Under the pieces are notes generated by a model, which saw only the letters and a list, made by a program, of their open reading frames with translations, was not told the origin of the DNA and ran no database searches. Shown here piece by piece: positions 39,868 through 52,729 of a DNA stretch of 64,000 nucleotides. How positions within the stretch are numbered: position 1 is the first letter of the stretch; each line of letters starts with the position of its first letter. The DNA is from Circinella minor. Lineage: Eukaryota; Mucoromycota; Mucoromycetes; Mucorales; Lichtheimiaceae. The stretch is from NCBI GenBank assembly GCA_016758965.1, contig JAEPRB010000031.1, forward strand, positions 1 through 64,000, in the 5' to 3' direction. The translations under genes and the position numbers were made by a program.

Positions 39868-40475
39868 TAAAATTATCCCGGATCGTTTGCTCCCGTAAAT
39901 GATTGAGCCACCAAAGTATCAATGGCTAAATTTGGTTATTTATGTATTATTTAGTCTCACTCAGCATCAAATTAAAAAAGCATAATCAATTCAACTAATA
40001 CAGTCTTTTTAGGTCACGTTATTGTTGTTAATTAAAAATATACGGTATAGGTACCTGTCAATAATCCATTTCCAAAAGCTATACCTGCGACCGTCGACCA
40101 AAGGTTACCAAGACTTACAACTGCCATTACTAAATAAAAAAAAATACGAAATGTTTATTTTATCGTTTAGGGGAAAACTCGCTGTGAATATACCTTCAGC
40201 ACCAAGTTGGCCAAGAAACCAAACATCCATAACTCCCGTTCCCTTTCCAACAACAAAAGTGATCAGAAGAGGCCAAGTATAATCCAAGATAGCTTTTATT
40301 TCTTGTTTCGCATCTTGCAGCCAATAATCCTGTTTTACAAATAGCGTCAAATCCACCCCACTATCATGTTGGATTGTATCAATAGTATTTTTTGGTCTTT
40401 TGTTGAAAAATGATAATTGGTTTTATTATCGCGTCGATTTTTTGGTATTAAATGTGCCAATTCGTCATTGTTTCG

Positions 40476-43400
40476 CTAAAAAATCCTGCGTTTCCATAAT
40501 TCAATTAGTTGGGTCCAATTTTTTTTTGCATAGATGATAGAGAATAACAAAAATATTATTATCAAAAAGAAATGACAAAAGCAGCCGCGAAGAAAAAAAA
40601 AGAAAAGGAAGTGAAAAAGAAAGCAAGAGAAAAGAAAATTGTTGTTATATTCTTCTTTGGTCCCCGCGCTCAACAATTTCCCCATCAATAAGATTAGTAA
40701 AAAAAAATTCTTGAAACGTATAAACAATCCATCCATTTTAGAAACTTTGGCCCTGGTTCATATATTCTAGTCTTATTATTAAATCCGTTCTGATTACTGT
40801 TATTTCATTGATTCGTTTGACTTTTCTCTTAGGAAGGTATTTAAAATTTGTAAATAGTGTACTTGTTATTTCTATTGTTTTCAAGATTCAATAATAAAAC
40901 TTCACGTTCATCGTTCTATTAATCAGATAGAAAAGAACTAATCCTCAAACATTTTTTTGTTTTCTGTACGCCCTCCACCGGGTTGTACAACAGCATCGCG
41001 TTTTTCACTATTGTTACACTTCAACGTGTAGGAGTCTTGTTGCCATATATATATATAAATTTGGACAAGACTGAAAAGATTAATTCAAGTATTGTAACAC
41101 CCTTGTAATAGATAGTTTTTTTTTCACCCTGGTAAAAGCTTTTTAATGATCATTGTTATTAAATATAACACTCGTTTCCTTTAGCTACTCAATCTAATTA
41201 ATATTATATTTCGATTTCCCACGCCAGTAGTAATATATAAATATGTATTTGTACGTATATGATGTTTTAATTTATTTTATTGTGGAGATGAACATCCGTG
41301 GGGATGACAACGTAAACCATAACCCAGGTATGAGAGGGTTCTGTACTACTACATAATACAAATAACTCTGGTAGATTTGTTTTATTATGAATAAAAATAA
41401 ATGTGTCGGGTGTATCTTGAGAAGAACATTATTTTCATGGAAACAAGTAATTTTGATAACAAATACCAGTTATTAAAAATGTTGTTCTTATCGATTATCT
41501 TCATCAAATAACGATAGCAGCAGAATTTTTATTAATAGCTTGATTCCATAATGTATATGATGAAATAGCATATCCAGACTGTCATAAGTTGTATGTACTC
41601 TATAGGTTTCGTTATTACTAACCTGTCGACTAAATTTTATTGTAAATGAAAAACCTGTTTTTAGCTAAAGTATTACTGTAAATAGTAACTGTCATATCAT
41701 ACAGTGTAATGATGAAACTATCATATAAAAAAAACCTGTTCAAACTTACATTATTTAACGTACACACAATAGACAGTCAGCGCAATCAAAAAATCATAAT
41801 TATCAAACATGACTTAGGGAGCAAGTGTACACAGGAGGAAGTGATGCACCCGTATACCTTTATTATCAATATGTAGAGTAATATATTTTTTTGCTTAGAA
41901 TGTTACGGTGAAAATTTGTTATTTTATTTAATGTCTCCTGTTAAACACAGGGCTAGGTTTGGCGTATTTGTTTGGGACAGCTCATACACGTATGTAAGGA
42001 AGCAGTAGTTTTATACAGGATTTTTCATTCATTCCCGGACACAACCTTCAATTTTTTTTGTGTAAGATGGCGATATTTTTCGCTTATGAAGTCCAAGAAA
42101 TTCACTTGTGAAGATTAAAGATTTACATAAATGATAGGTGGCTTTTTCGCTTATGATGGTTAACTTTTTTTTTCGCTTTTGAGCACTTAGTCAATCCCAG
42201 GAGATGCTGACCACCATTCACATGAACAGCTTCAAAGTACCAGAAGAAGCGATTTGACAAACATATGTTACGTCTCATTCGGATTGTAATTAGAAAAATA
42301 TAAGAAATTCTGAAGGAATAAGAAAAACTATGTCAATAAAAAGAAAAATTAATAAAAGGGTGGTTTTTATTACCAATAAATTCAGCCGATCAAATAGTTG
42401 AGAAAATAGTTTATTCAATAAAATGAAAGAGAGTGGGCTAATTGTAATTAATTGTTAGAAAGGAAGGAACTATTTTTTTAACGATTATCTATGATAGCCC
42501 CTTAATTTGAATTCCACTTTAGGTAAAAATAAACCTAATATTGGGTGAAAACGAGTATAGATTCAGGAGAAATCGAATCCAATTTCACGTGAAAACAAAT
42601 ACTGTTACTAGTAAAAATATGATTAAACTTCTGGTATTGATTATTGAGATATAATATTGATATTCAATGAGAAATGGTAATAAGTTATAAAAGAAGAGCT
42701 GATAACGATAGGAAGATATAGTTATGAAGATAAAAAAATTATCATATAATAAAAGGAGAAGAAGAAGGCAACAATGTGTAATACGTATATCCATATTCCA
42801 TATTCCATGCTTCTAATTTGGACAATGAACTCGCATTCTATTGCTTTTCGCAAACATAAAAATTTTCTTTAAAAGCTGTTTATGATCAAACTGTGTATGT
42901 GGATTCCAACATACCTAACATCCATAAAATGAACATGTGTCTACTGAAGGTTTTAAGAGGTTACGTATCTCACCACATTTAGTATATCGCTCAGATTGAG
43001 GCCACGACAGACGACTCCGAGATGGTGGATCAATTGTTTAAAGTGTTGACAAACCACTCTATGACGATGTCACTGCGTATTATTGTTAAAAAGTGTCTCA
43101 CTCTATGATCCTTCCTCGACCGAAGTGATACCTTTTATCTTCATGTTTTGGTTGATATTAAGTTACTATATACCATATTTTCTACTATTGTCATCTTTAC
43201 AGTTTTACAGCTAGATGTTACTGAGGTTTATATTTTTTTCTTGTCGGATATAAAAAGAGATACAAAAAAATAAGAGCGCGATCGTTTCAGCAGCCAATAA
43301 TAATGCAATAGTAGCACATTTCCTTATAATGTGTATTTTAACGTGTTTAGTATATACTGTTCCAAATCATCAAGGTACCAATGACATGCAGCATGAGTGT

Positions 43401-44568
43401 TATCTCCTTTAAGATAAAAAAAGAAAAAGCTCGGATCGAAAAAAAAACTTATTACAGGCTACTGCTAATAATGACAATTTTATAACATTTTTTTTATAAG
43501 TGTAACATTCTTTATTTTCGTTTATAAACTTGCTTTCCTTTCTTCATTCACCAAATTGACAACCTTTCTCATGATCAATTATAAAACTCAAACAACAAAC
43601 CAGAAGACATGGTTTACAAACTGATCGATTGTTATTTGCCATTTTATCAATAGTTTTTGAATACAGTACAGTACTGTACTGTAAAATTATTATCTTTTCT
43701 AATATGTGCAAGTACAACAGTATGATGATGAATAAAAATCTTGGCGCTATTCAGTGGAACCATGGAATATTATATATAGTTAGTACCGGTAATTTGTTAG
43801 GGTGGCCTTTTATTGACATCCAAGAAGAAGAGAATGATTGTTTTTATTACTTTTATTGGGTGATATGAAATAAACACAAACAGTTCTTTTCCCAGAGGAG
43901 ATAACTTTTTTTCTTGTATTTTCTGATCTTGTGCAACATTATTTCTATAATTTTTTTTTTAATGTGAAATGAAATGTCAACCAATAGATTATAGTCCGTG
44001 ATTGGTAAGTTACTGGTAAAGCTGAAAAAGATAAACCATTTTTATTCAGATAAATTGTCAGATCATTGATAAATCTTTCCTCAAGAGTCGATTTCAACAG
44101 TAGTCACTACAACATCAGTTATCGATATAACCTAATAAAAAAAATGAGAGTTGTTTTTAAGAAATACACCATAAATCTCGAGCTCGTTATACTATTGCTA
44201 TTGTATAAAAAGTATTTAGCAAGCTAAGCTAAATTATTCTTGCATTGGAAGAAGTATTTTTGGTAAAAAGACCCAAAATGTCGAAAATAACCAAAACAGC
44301 AACTCTTTGTGGACCCCCTTTTTCAATCTCCGGGTAAATGAACCCCCGAAACGCTATTCACATCATATTTTATACAGGTGAAAACGTTGAATCTGTTGAG
44401 CCACATGATTTTAAGATTTGTATATATATGCCACTGAATTTATTTTCCTTCTTAAAATATAATCAGATTTCTTCTTTTTTCTTCTTTTTCCTCCTTAATC
44501 CTATTTCTTTTTTCTATTTCAACTTGAACCGCTAATTTTTTTTAAAAAGAAAAAAAAAGAAAAGAAAC
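40476..44568. other. 4.1-kb region without recognised genes
   Basis: AT-rich DNA upstream of the MATE pseudogene and the GIT1-like gene. Contains three copies of a T-run plus CGCTTATGA motif (42076, 42143, 42169) and a 22-bp perfect palindrome (43662-43683). Short frames (for example 43629-43868) have no recognisable similarity. The last 200 bp, with C/T-rich tracts, is the likely promoter of the next gene. Confidence 0.5.
43662..43683. repeat. 22-bp perfect palindrome
   Basis: tacagtacag followed by tactgtactgta is its own reverse complement over 22 bp, built of TACAG/ACTG units. It lies in non-coding DNA. Confidence 0.9.
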
Positions 44569-46651
44569 ATGGGGTGTGGCGGCGAAACAACATCACGACA
44601 AAAACCCACAGCGGATCCACAAGAACAAGAAGTATCAGCACGATCTGTTGATGAATATCTAAGCAAAGATTTACAAAGTAAAAACGGCAAATATCGACAA
44701 ACACATGGCAGTGAAGAAATAATACTTACTGATGAGGAAGATCCAACTGCAAAGAAAAAGAAAACAGCTTCTTATTTCAATGTAGTTTTTAGTGGTTTTG
44801 CCTTGTTATCGGATGGATATCAAAGTGGTGTAATCAGTTTTATCAACTTATTAATGACGGAAATATACGGCACAGAAATCTTTAATTCAGAAATGTCATC
44901 GCGCTTATCATATGCTTTGTTTGTTGGTGCCATTGTCGGTCAGTTAGGCTTTGGTTTAATTATTGACCGGGTGGGTCGAAAGATTGGATTGATCTTGACA
45001 ACAGCTTTGGTTATTTTGGGTGCTGCGATGTCAGCTGCTTCCAGTGGTACATCACCTACTGGATTACTTTGGATGATGGTGGTTTCTCGTGGTGTATTAG
45101 GTGTTGGTGTTGGTGGAGAATATCCTTGTTCATCGGTAAAATAATAGATATTGCTGGTTTTTTTGTGAGCTTTTATGTAACATACATTAACTATATGCGT
45201 AAATAATAATACTATTTTTTTTTGTTATACAGGTATCAGCGGGGGAATCAGCTGATGAAGTCGCCCCTGGTAGACGAGGTGCCTTATTTGTTCTTGTAAG
45301 GAAGTTTTTCTATTTTATTTTTTTACCATGACGATGTAATACTTTTTTTTAGTGTAGAGCATGCATAATAATTAAGTTTACAATAATAATTACACATGAG
45401 ACTTTTTTTAGGTCACGAATTTTGTGATTGATTTAGGATATGTCGTTTCAGCCATTGTTGTTGTTGTATTATTAGCTATTTTCAAGGATAACCTTGAGCC
45501 AGTATGGCGCCTAGCTCTTGGACTCGGTATTTTGCCACCACTTTCAGTATTATATTGTAAGTTTTTTTTTTGTTTATCTGATTGTTTATTGATGATCATT
45601 TTAGTATTATCATAATATGAAAATTGATAATAGCAACCAATTACACACACATGTATAGTCCGACTGAGAATGGCAGATTCGAAACGATATCAGCAAGGAG
45701 CATTACAAAAAAAAGTACCTTATTGGCTCATTTTTAAAAAATATTGGGGTCGTATGCTGTTGACATCTGGTTTATGGTTTGCATATGATGCAGTTTCTTT
45801 CCCTAATGGTGTGTTTTCAACGATTATCATTGATACAGCTGCACCTGGCGGTACTTTGATTCAAACAACAGCATGGAATATTCTGTTATATGCTTTTTAT
45901 CTACCTGGTTCTCTTGGTGGTGCTTTGGTCATTGATAAACTTGGACGTAGAAAAACATTAGCCTTGGGTTTGTTTGCACAAGGTATTGTGGGTATGATTT
46001 TGGGAGGAACTTATGCACCCCTTTCAGCTAATTGTTTTCCTATGTTTGTGGTAAGTATATTTGGTGGGTGACGGTAGTCGGAGGAAATTTAAGAAGAATA
46101 AAAAAATATTATTTGAAACTTATCGACTAATTGTACTGATTAGATCATGTATGGTATCTTTCTTGCTTTGGGTGAGTTTGGACCTGGTGATTGTATGGGA
46201 TTGAATGCTATGGAACTCTTTCCTACTGCCATCCGTGGGACAGGATATGGTATTGCTGCTGGTATGTATATATATATATATATATTCTTTTGATAATTTT
46301 GAAATACAAAAAGTTAATATTTGTATATACTAATAATAAATATCATTAGCAATGGGAAAAGTTGGTGCAACTGTTGGAACACTAGCATTCAAACCAATGC
46401 AAGAATCAATGGGTATTCGTGGTCCTTTCCTTGTTGGATCAGCCATTTCACTTGTTGCTAGTGTTGTAGCATTTTTCTTTTTACCTGAAGTTGGACCTGA
46501 TTTCTTGGTACAGCAAGATATTGACTTTAAGAACTATTTAGCTGAGCAAGGATATGATATTACTCGATTAGGTATCGATGACAAAAAGAACTATTCAAGC
46601 ACGAACAATAATGATAATAATAATGCTGGTCGTAGTAATGATGATCAATAA
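44569..46651 (+). CDS. MFS glycerophosphodiester/phosphate permease (GIT1-like)
   Basis: Six exons: 44569-45135, 45233-45295, 45412-45556, 45659-46050, 46144-46261 and 46350-46651, about 528 residues. Yeast Git1 and relatives import glycerophosphoinositol/-choline as phosphate and lipid-headgroup sources. Features: [16 protein letters not shown] in the first helix, [11 protein letters not shown] (MFS motif A), [20 protein letters not shown] spanning exons 1-2 (characteristic of the Git1/PHS branch), a second motif [33 protein letters not shown], and a C-terminal tail of Asn/Asp repeats. The N-terminus ([11 protein letters not shown]) has Gly2/Cys3, so lipid modification is possible. Substrate specificity is inferred. 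Confidence 0.87.
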
Positions 46652-46886
46652 TCTCATATTTTGATTCAAAATAATAGCAAAAAGTTATTATCTATATTTA
46701 TTCTCTTTTTCTTTGTTATTAGATATATTCTTATATTCTTCAATGTAATTTTTATAATTTATTTCTACTTTATTAATAATATCCCCCCCCCTTCTTAATT
46801 TTGGTTCGCGTTTTCCTGTTTATTTTTTCTTTTCTTTTTCCTTTTTTTTTTTTGATGTTTGTTTGCGCGTTATTCGCGTTCTCTCA

Positions 46887-48581
46887 ATGAAACGCCCCAA
46901 TGTAAGAAGAAGAAAAAACATTTAAAATATATAATGCTTTAATAATTCATATAATATTATGGAATACTTTTTTTGTGTCTTATTCTTTTAATAGAAAAAT
47001 GGTGACGGCAGTGTAGAACGTTTAAAACGCCAAGTGCCAGCGGATCGATCTTTTGAAGTAAACTAAATTTAAACCTTTACAAAAAGATAATTATTTTTAC
47101 TTAATAAGATTAACACTACTATATATATTTAGTCTGTATCCACCATTGAATCCCTAAGTGATCCTGGAGATACTCGATACATTTCAAACGAACGATTTGT
47201 AATAACCGAAAATGACATTGATGACAATAACGATCTTTTTGCTCACGACGAAACGTTTGTTATGAGTTTTGACGAGATTCACTCCAATATTGTCTCACAA
47301 CAAGACAATCAACAACTAACAAGTGATCCTATTGCTACATTTACTGATGAAGAGATTCCTTTTTTTCAAGAAGAAGAAAGAGACGAAGGATTATTAAATC
47401 CTTATTATAACGACACCAATAATAATAATATCGATGATGATGGAGACGATGAAATAGTAGCAGGAAGTAGTGAACTCTATTCACAGAATATTTTGGATGG
47501 ATTAGATGATTGGCGGCCAACACCTGGATTTAAACCATCTTCTTCACCTTATAATGTCAACGAAGATGAAGATGATGATATTCTTAGTAGCTTTGTTACA
47601 GATGATGATTTGTTAGCATCACAACAACAGCCACAAAAAGTATCATCTACTGCGGATAATATCACACCAGCACGAATCGAAGGTGCACCTATCCCAGACT
47701 TTAGATTTCAGTCATCTCCATTACCGAGAGTCTATCCGAAATTACCACTCGTGACAACAAATAATCAGCAGCAGCAGCAGCATCAGCGTAACCTACAGCT
47801 AGATACAGAAAAACCACCTGAGCCACTTGTATTCAAAGAGTATGTTTAATTATATCTGTTTATGTATATACATGTATAATTCGATATAATGTTGGGGGGA
47901 GAGAATTAATGGTGATATTATTATAAAATTATATAGACATGGACCTGCAAAACCAATTATTAAACAAATATCACAAGCAGCTGAGGATCATGCCGCATGG
48001 GAGAGTAAAGTCCGAGCTGAAAGTAAGTTTCTTTCTAAGAAATTCGGAAATGGTATAAGCGGCTATTCGGTAAAATATTCTAACAATATTCAAACCAACC
48101 AATTTTGCCCTGTCAAAATAAATAAATAATGATAGTGGCCAAATTAGGATCATTGCCAAAGGTTTGCTCATTATTTGATAATGCTACACTATTCCGTATC
48201 CTTGAAAGTTGGACAGAACGTGGTCTAATTTTTGGTCGATGTGTTCAAGTTCGACCCAATGAATTGACATATATGCAACAACAAGAATCAATGTATAATA
48301 ACAAGAGTCATAATAGTAATAATAATGATGATGATGATGATATGATTGAAGATTTGATATCACAACATAGCTCATTACCACCTTATACACCAATGGAAGG
48401 AGAACAAGTATTCACTTTTTTATTCTCATTCGCATATATGCCACAAACTACAGCTAGTATAAAGAATCAATTTTTACAAGAAGAATGTGTTGGTATTTGG
48501 ACTCCATGGACAGTTGTATCAGAAGATACCGAACGAGAAATTTGTGTAATCACTAGATTTCTATCTTATTCTCTATATTGA
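46887..48581 (+). CDS. Acidic protein of unknown function
   Basis: Five in-phase exons: 46887-46901, 46995-47057, 47133-47839, 47937-48022 and 48136-48581, about 438 residues. Not recognised. The 5' exon is only 15 nt (MKRPN), so the start is less certain than the rest. Residues 30-240 are Asp/Glu/Ser/Asn/Gln-rich and probably disordered, with patches such as EEIPFFQEEERDEGLLNPY and DDWRPTPGFKPSSSPYN. The C-terminal third looks folded: IKQISQAAEDHAAWESKV, then LPKVCSLFDNATLFRILESW, ERGLIFGRCVQVRPNELTY, an Asn/Asp insert, and EECVGIWTPWTVVSEDTERE. No membrane segment. It could be a nuclear regulatory or DNA-metabolism protein, but nothing visible proves that. Confidence 0.65.
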
Positions 48582-48771
48582 CTTGATTTGTATATATAAT
48601 ATAAATTAATAATATTAAAAAAAACGTGCTTACTGCCAAGAAAGATGAAACACGGGAACAGAAACGTCACTTTCCAAAAACGAAAATTGTGATTGAAAGG
48701 CTTCTTTTTTTTTTCATCCTCCTACTTTCTTTTTTTTCTTCTGTCATATTAAACCTTTTGTTTTTTTCACC

Positions 48772-50541
48772 ATGCCACAATTTGGAACGGATGAAAATCC
48801 AATTGATACCTCATACTATGAACTTCTTGGAGTACCTTCTAATGCTACTAGTCTACAAGTGAAGAAGGCATTCCGGTAAGTTATAGGATTCAGGGATATA
48901 TAAGATATAATACTTAAGAATAATAATAAAGGGACCAAACCATTTTGTGAATTAACGATTAATATTTTTTTTTTCGATTATGAATATTATTATAGAAAGT
49001 TGGCTATCGTAAGGATACAAAGTCTCGAGATTCGAAATAACATATATGGTTTCAAACTATGTATAGAAATAATAGACTGAGAATATTTTTTTATGTTTGT
49101 TTTTATATAGGTATACCATCCAGATAAAAATAAATCCGAGGATGCAGAAGAAAAGGTACGTTTCTTTTTTTTTCTTATCTGAAACAATAATTATATATAG
49201 ATGACTGCGTACTGATCTTTTTTTTTTTCATGTATGCATATGTAAAAAATGGTATAGTTCAAAGAGATTTCAGAAGCCTATCAAGTATTGATGGACCCTC
49301 AATTACGGTCTCATTATAACAAGTACGGTAAAGATAAGGAGTTAGCTCCTGAAGGTGGATTTATGGATCCTCGTGAACATTTCCAACAAATGTTTGGTGG
49401 CGATGCATTTCGAAGTAAATATTATTGTTATTATTTTTAATAATTACTAGGAACATTATTCAACATATGAAATTGGATTACTAAATAAGAAATTCTGGGT
49501 GGTTCAATTAGGTATCATTGGCGATTTAAGTATTGGTGAAATGTTTAGTGAAGCTATGGAAACTGGTCAACAACAAAATGGTAGTGAGAATGGTAGTGAT
49601 GAACAGCAAGCAGCAGCAACAACAATTTCTGCTGAAGATTTGGAAAAATCCAAACAATCTCATATGTCTAAAGAACAGATGGAAAAGATGCAAAAGGTAC
49701 AACAGGAACGTGTTAAGAAATTAGCCGAAACATTATTGAATAAAGTGGATTTATACGCAAAAAGTGAACGAGATCCTGAATCGATAAAAACCTTTGAAGA
49801 TCAAATCAAATTGGAAGCGGATAAGTTAAAGAATGAAAGCTATGGTTTGGAATTATTACATGCTATCGGGGGTGTTTATTCAAGCAAAGCCAAACATTTC
49901 TTGGGCTTAAAAGGTGGTGAAATGCCAAGTATTTTCCACAATGTTAAACAAAAGCGACATATTATGAAGGAATTATGGTCAACTGTCAAGAGTGCTATGG
50001 ATATGCAAGCTGTTGCTGAAATGGTTGCCAAGGCAGAAGCAGAAGGATTAGAACAAGAAGATCGAATGAAATTGGAAGAAGAAGCAACAAACAGAGTAAG
50101 ATGAAATATATTTTATCATTCTTTTGTTCTTCTTTTCATTAGTATTTTAACACCGGGGAATCGGGGTTTGTTGTGTTCATTATTTCATATTATTAGGCAT
50201 ATAAGGCTTTATGGCAAACTTCAAAGTTCGAAGTAGAAGCTACACTGCGACAAGTGTGTGATACTATTTTACAAGATAAGGTAAGTTATTATTCTTAGTA
50301 AATAATATCTTTAAACTCAATGAATGGGAAAGAGATGAGATTGTGGCTAGCTTTTTTTTTTTTTAGTTTTGCTATTATGTAAAATGTCTTATACAATCTC
50401 GAAAAACATATATTTTAGGCTGTTGATAAACAAACACGATACAAGCGAGCAGAAGCACTTCGTATTATTGGTTTCATTTATAAGCATGTTGAAGAAAACA
50501 AGCCTACCACTGAATTGGTTGTCAAGATCAAGGGAAAATAA
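48772..50541 (+). CDS. DnaJ-family co-chaperone with DnaJ-X domain (Caj1/Djp1-like)
   Basis: Hsp70 co-chaperone. Seven exons: 48772-48875, 48996-49008, 49111-49155, 49258-49414, 49512-50095, 50197-50280 and 50419-50541, about 369 residues. The J domain is at residues 12-80: SYYELLGVPSNA, HPD in YHPDKNKSEDAEEK, FKEISEAYQVLMDPQLR. A helical charged middle follows, then a C-terminal domain containing YGLELLHAIGGVYSSKAKHF, diagnostic of the DnaJ-X group (yeast Caj1, Djp1). Exon 2 is a 13-nt microexon. No CAAX box is visible at the C-terminus (KIKGK), unlike class I Ydj1. Confidence 0.92.
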
Positions 50542-51505
50542 ATAATTGAGTATTATTATTAAAGTCAACGACATTCTCTTCCTCTTATTAGTAGTAAAAG
50601 TATTTTTTTTCCACCTTTTTCTAAAAAATACTTACCCTTTCTCCCTAATTTGCATATGACGTCTCTGTTACATTTTATTACTGTTATTATACATTCTTAT
50701 TATTATTATTTTTATATTACAATTTATACAACTTTATCAGAGTTTTATAATTAAAAAAAACGGATTAGTGTTAATTTGAGTGACTAAATGGTCTTTTTAT
50801 CAATATGATAATCTTTACAGATATAATTCGTTTTATATTACAGCATCACAACTCATAAAAGAGTATATTTTGTAGGTAGAAAGACGAAAAACTGTTACAA
50901 ATCCATGAGTGTAGGTATATGTGATAGAGAATTCCAGCTATTTATTTTATGCCACTGGATATACTCAGGAAAAACAAACAATAAATATGATATCTAATAA
51001 CATTTATGTTATAATACATAATATTATTGTTGGCTTACAAAGTTTACTTTGGACTGTCTGTCTTTATATATTGCCACGCCTCATGTTTTGACATTTTTTG
51101 AACACACAAAAGTACATTGTCTTTCCGTTTGACGCTTGTAATTTTTGTTCATACTATTTTCTAATTACGACCTATTATTAAATAAAACATTGTATTTTGG
51201 TACAAAGTAATAATACTGTTTTTATTGTATCAGCAGTACTAAATAATTAAGCAGGAGCTATTGTCACCATAAGTTTCTTTTTGATGCTGTCAGGAAACAA
51301 TGTTTTTAACTGTGAAGCTATATACAAGCTTAAGATGATACATTTGGAAAACGTATAAATTTTTGAAAACATTCTAGGAGCAATCAAGGTTTTTTTTTGA
51401 GGGAGATGAAACGGCGCAAGATTATTTATGCATATTCTTTTTGAAGCTAAGCAAACCTATTTCTCTAATTTTTTCAATACCATATACATTTATTATTGAT
51501 AACTT
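50542..51505. other. Intergenic region
   Basis: About 960 bp of AT-rich DNA between the DnaJ gene and the ankyrin gene, both on the plus strand. Holds the DnaJ 3' flank (ATT repeats) and the ankyrin promoter. No gene seen. Confidence 0.5.
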
Positions 51506-52729
51506 ATGGAGCGGCCAGTACTGTCGTCGTCTCCCATAACAACAAAACGTAATGGTGACGAATCAACCGAGTCGCCGAATCCAAAACGACAAGCACTCGA
51601 TACATCCATTTCTAATCCGTTAACTATCGATCCAGATGCTACCATCTGGAAATCCATTACACTAGATGCCTTCGACGTAAAAGCATTATACAAATACATT
51701 CGGTCCAAAGGTTCACTCAATATCGCTAACAATGACGGTTATGGATTTTTATATCTTGCAGCCCGTAATGAAAGCATGGAAGCATTACGGATATTGTTAC
51801 TACAACCTATGATTGATGTAAATCAGGTACACGGCCCTGATCGCGAATTACCACTTCATGCTGCGGCTGGCGCAGGTCTTATCGACGCTACCGAGTTATT
51901 ATTGGAACATGAGTCAAATATCAATGCACGCGATGCACTCGGCCATACACCATTAACGAATAGCCTCTTTTCACGGTCGCTCGGGTGTCTTCAACTATTA
52001 ATAAAAGCAGGCGCATCATTGGATATAGAGGACCCCAAAGGTTCCACGTTACTTCATTTTGCTGCCATTAATAATTTTGCAGAAGGTGTTGAAGAATTAT
52101 TAAGACATGAGGTGTCTGTGGATGCGAAAAATAATCGAGGATTATCGCCGTTGGCGATAGCTATTGGGATGGGCTATATGGATGTAGTACGGAAACTCAT
52201 CGAGGGTAAGGCAGATGTCAACGGCATGACACGATTTGGGACGTTATTACATCATGCAGTGCTTTGGAATCGAATTGATGCAGTACATGCATTAGTGAAT
52301 CATGGATGTAATGTCAATACGTTGAATGTAATGGAAGAAACCCCATTATTGTTGGCTGTGCAACAACGTAAAATCGATATGGTGCGATATTTAATCCAAA
52401 ATGGTGCAGATCCATGTCATCCCGAAACCGAACCAGGGCTCAATGTACCTTTATTGTATGCGGCTAATCATGGGTATACAGAAATGTGCGATTTATTGAT
52501 CACAGATGCTACCAAGGATTATGTGATCCAACAAGCAATAAGAATGAGTGAACGGACCTCACAAACGCATACAGCTCAGTTTCTTCAAACCAAATTGAAC
52601 GAACGTATAGAAAAAGAAAAGGCAGAAGAACCCATAGCTCCTTCATCGTCAGAAATATTGGGTGAATCGGATTTCAATGCTCTTATTAATACATTCAGTG
52701 ATGATGAAGAACAAAATAATAACTCATAA
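51506..52729 (+). CDS. Ankyrin-repeat protein
   Basis: Intronless, 407 residues. About eight ankyrin repeats from residue 70 to 335, with consensus pieces such as ELPLHAAAGAGLIDATELLL, GSTLLHFAAINNFAEGVEEL, FGTLLHHAVLWNRIDAVHAL and ETPLLLAVQQRKIDMVRYLI. The N-terminus is Ser/Thr/Pro-rich (SSPITTKRNGDESTESPNPK), and the C-terminus is acidic and low-complexity, ending SDDEEQNNNS. No catalytic, SOCS, BTB or membrane domain is visible, so a protein-interaction role is all that can be stated. It is intronless and has a higher GC content than its neighbours. Confidence 0.85.
   Translation: MERPVLSSSPITTKRNGDESTESPNPKRQALDTSISNPLTIDPDATIWKSITLDAFDVKALYKYIRSKGSLNIANNDGYGFLYLAARNESMEALRILLLQPMIDVNQVHGPDRELPLHAAAGAGLIDATELLLEHESNINARDALGHTPLTNSLFSRSLGCLQLLIKAGASLDIEDPKGSTLLHFAAINNFAEGVEELLRHEVSVDAKNNRGLSPLAIAIGMGYMDVVRKLIEGKADVNGMTRFGTLLHHAVLWNRIDAVHALVNHGCNVNTLNVMEETPLLLAVQQRKIDMVRYLIQNGADPCHPETEPGLNVPLLYAANHGYTEMCDLLITDATKDYVIQQAIRMSERTSQTHTAQFLQTKLNERIEKEKAEEPIAPSSSEILGESDFNALINTFSDDEEQNNNS

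Larger units (their letters stand above)
36146..40475 (-). pseudogene. MATE-family multidrug/toxin extrusion transporter, disrupted
   Basis: Exons on the minus strand: from at most 40475 to 40194, 40129-40055, 39925-39870 continuing 39472-39420, 39333-39188, 39100-38855, 38776-38714, 38629-38554, 38477-38367 continuing 36655-36531, 36457-36146. The product reads as a MATE transporter: YTWPLLITFVVGKGTGVMDV, LVAQSFTGANDP, EPILIRVMRQDQYF, NCLSNVLFLRVLDLGYIGVA, LGKTNLAGQSIILS, ALSNAVAVRIGHHAGANRP, NALGKQPIVAAFNLSSYY. Lesions: a 393-bp and a 1707-bp insertion, each in an exon at a TA; a frame change next to the first insertion (after GANDP); TAG replacing the expected Trp codon in FNNWEPFLKLG (38876-38874). 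The true start is not found. Transcription could still occur, but no full protein. Confidence 0.85.
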
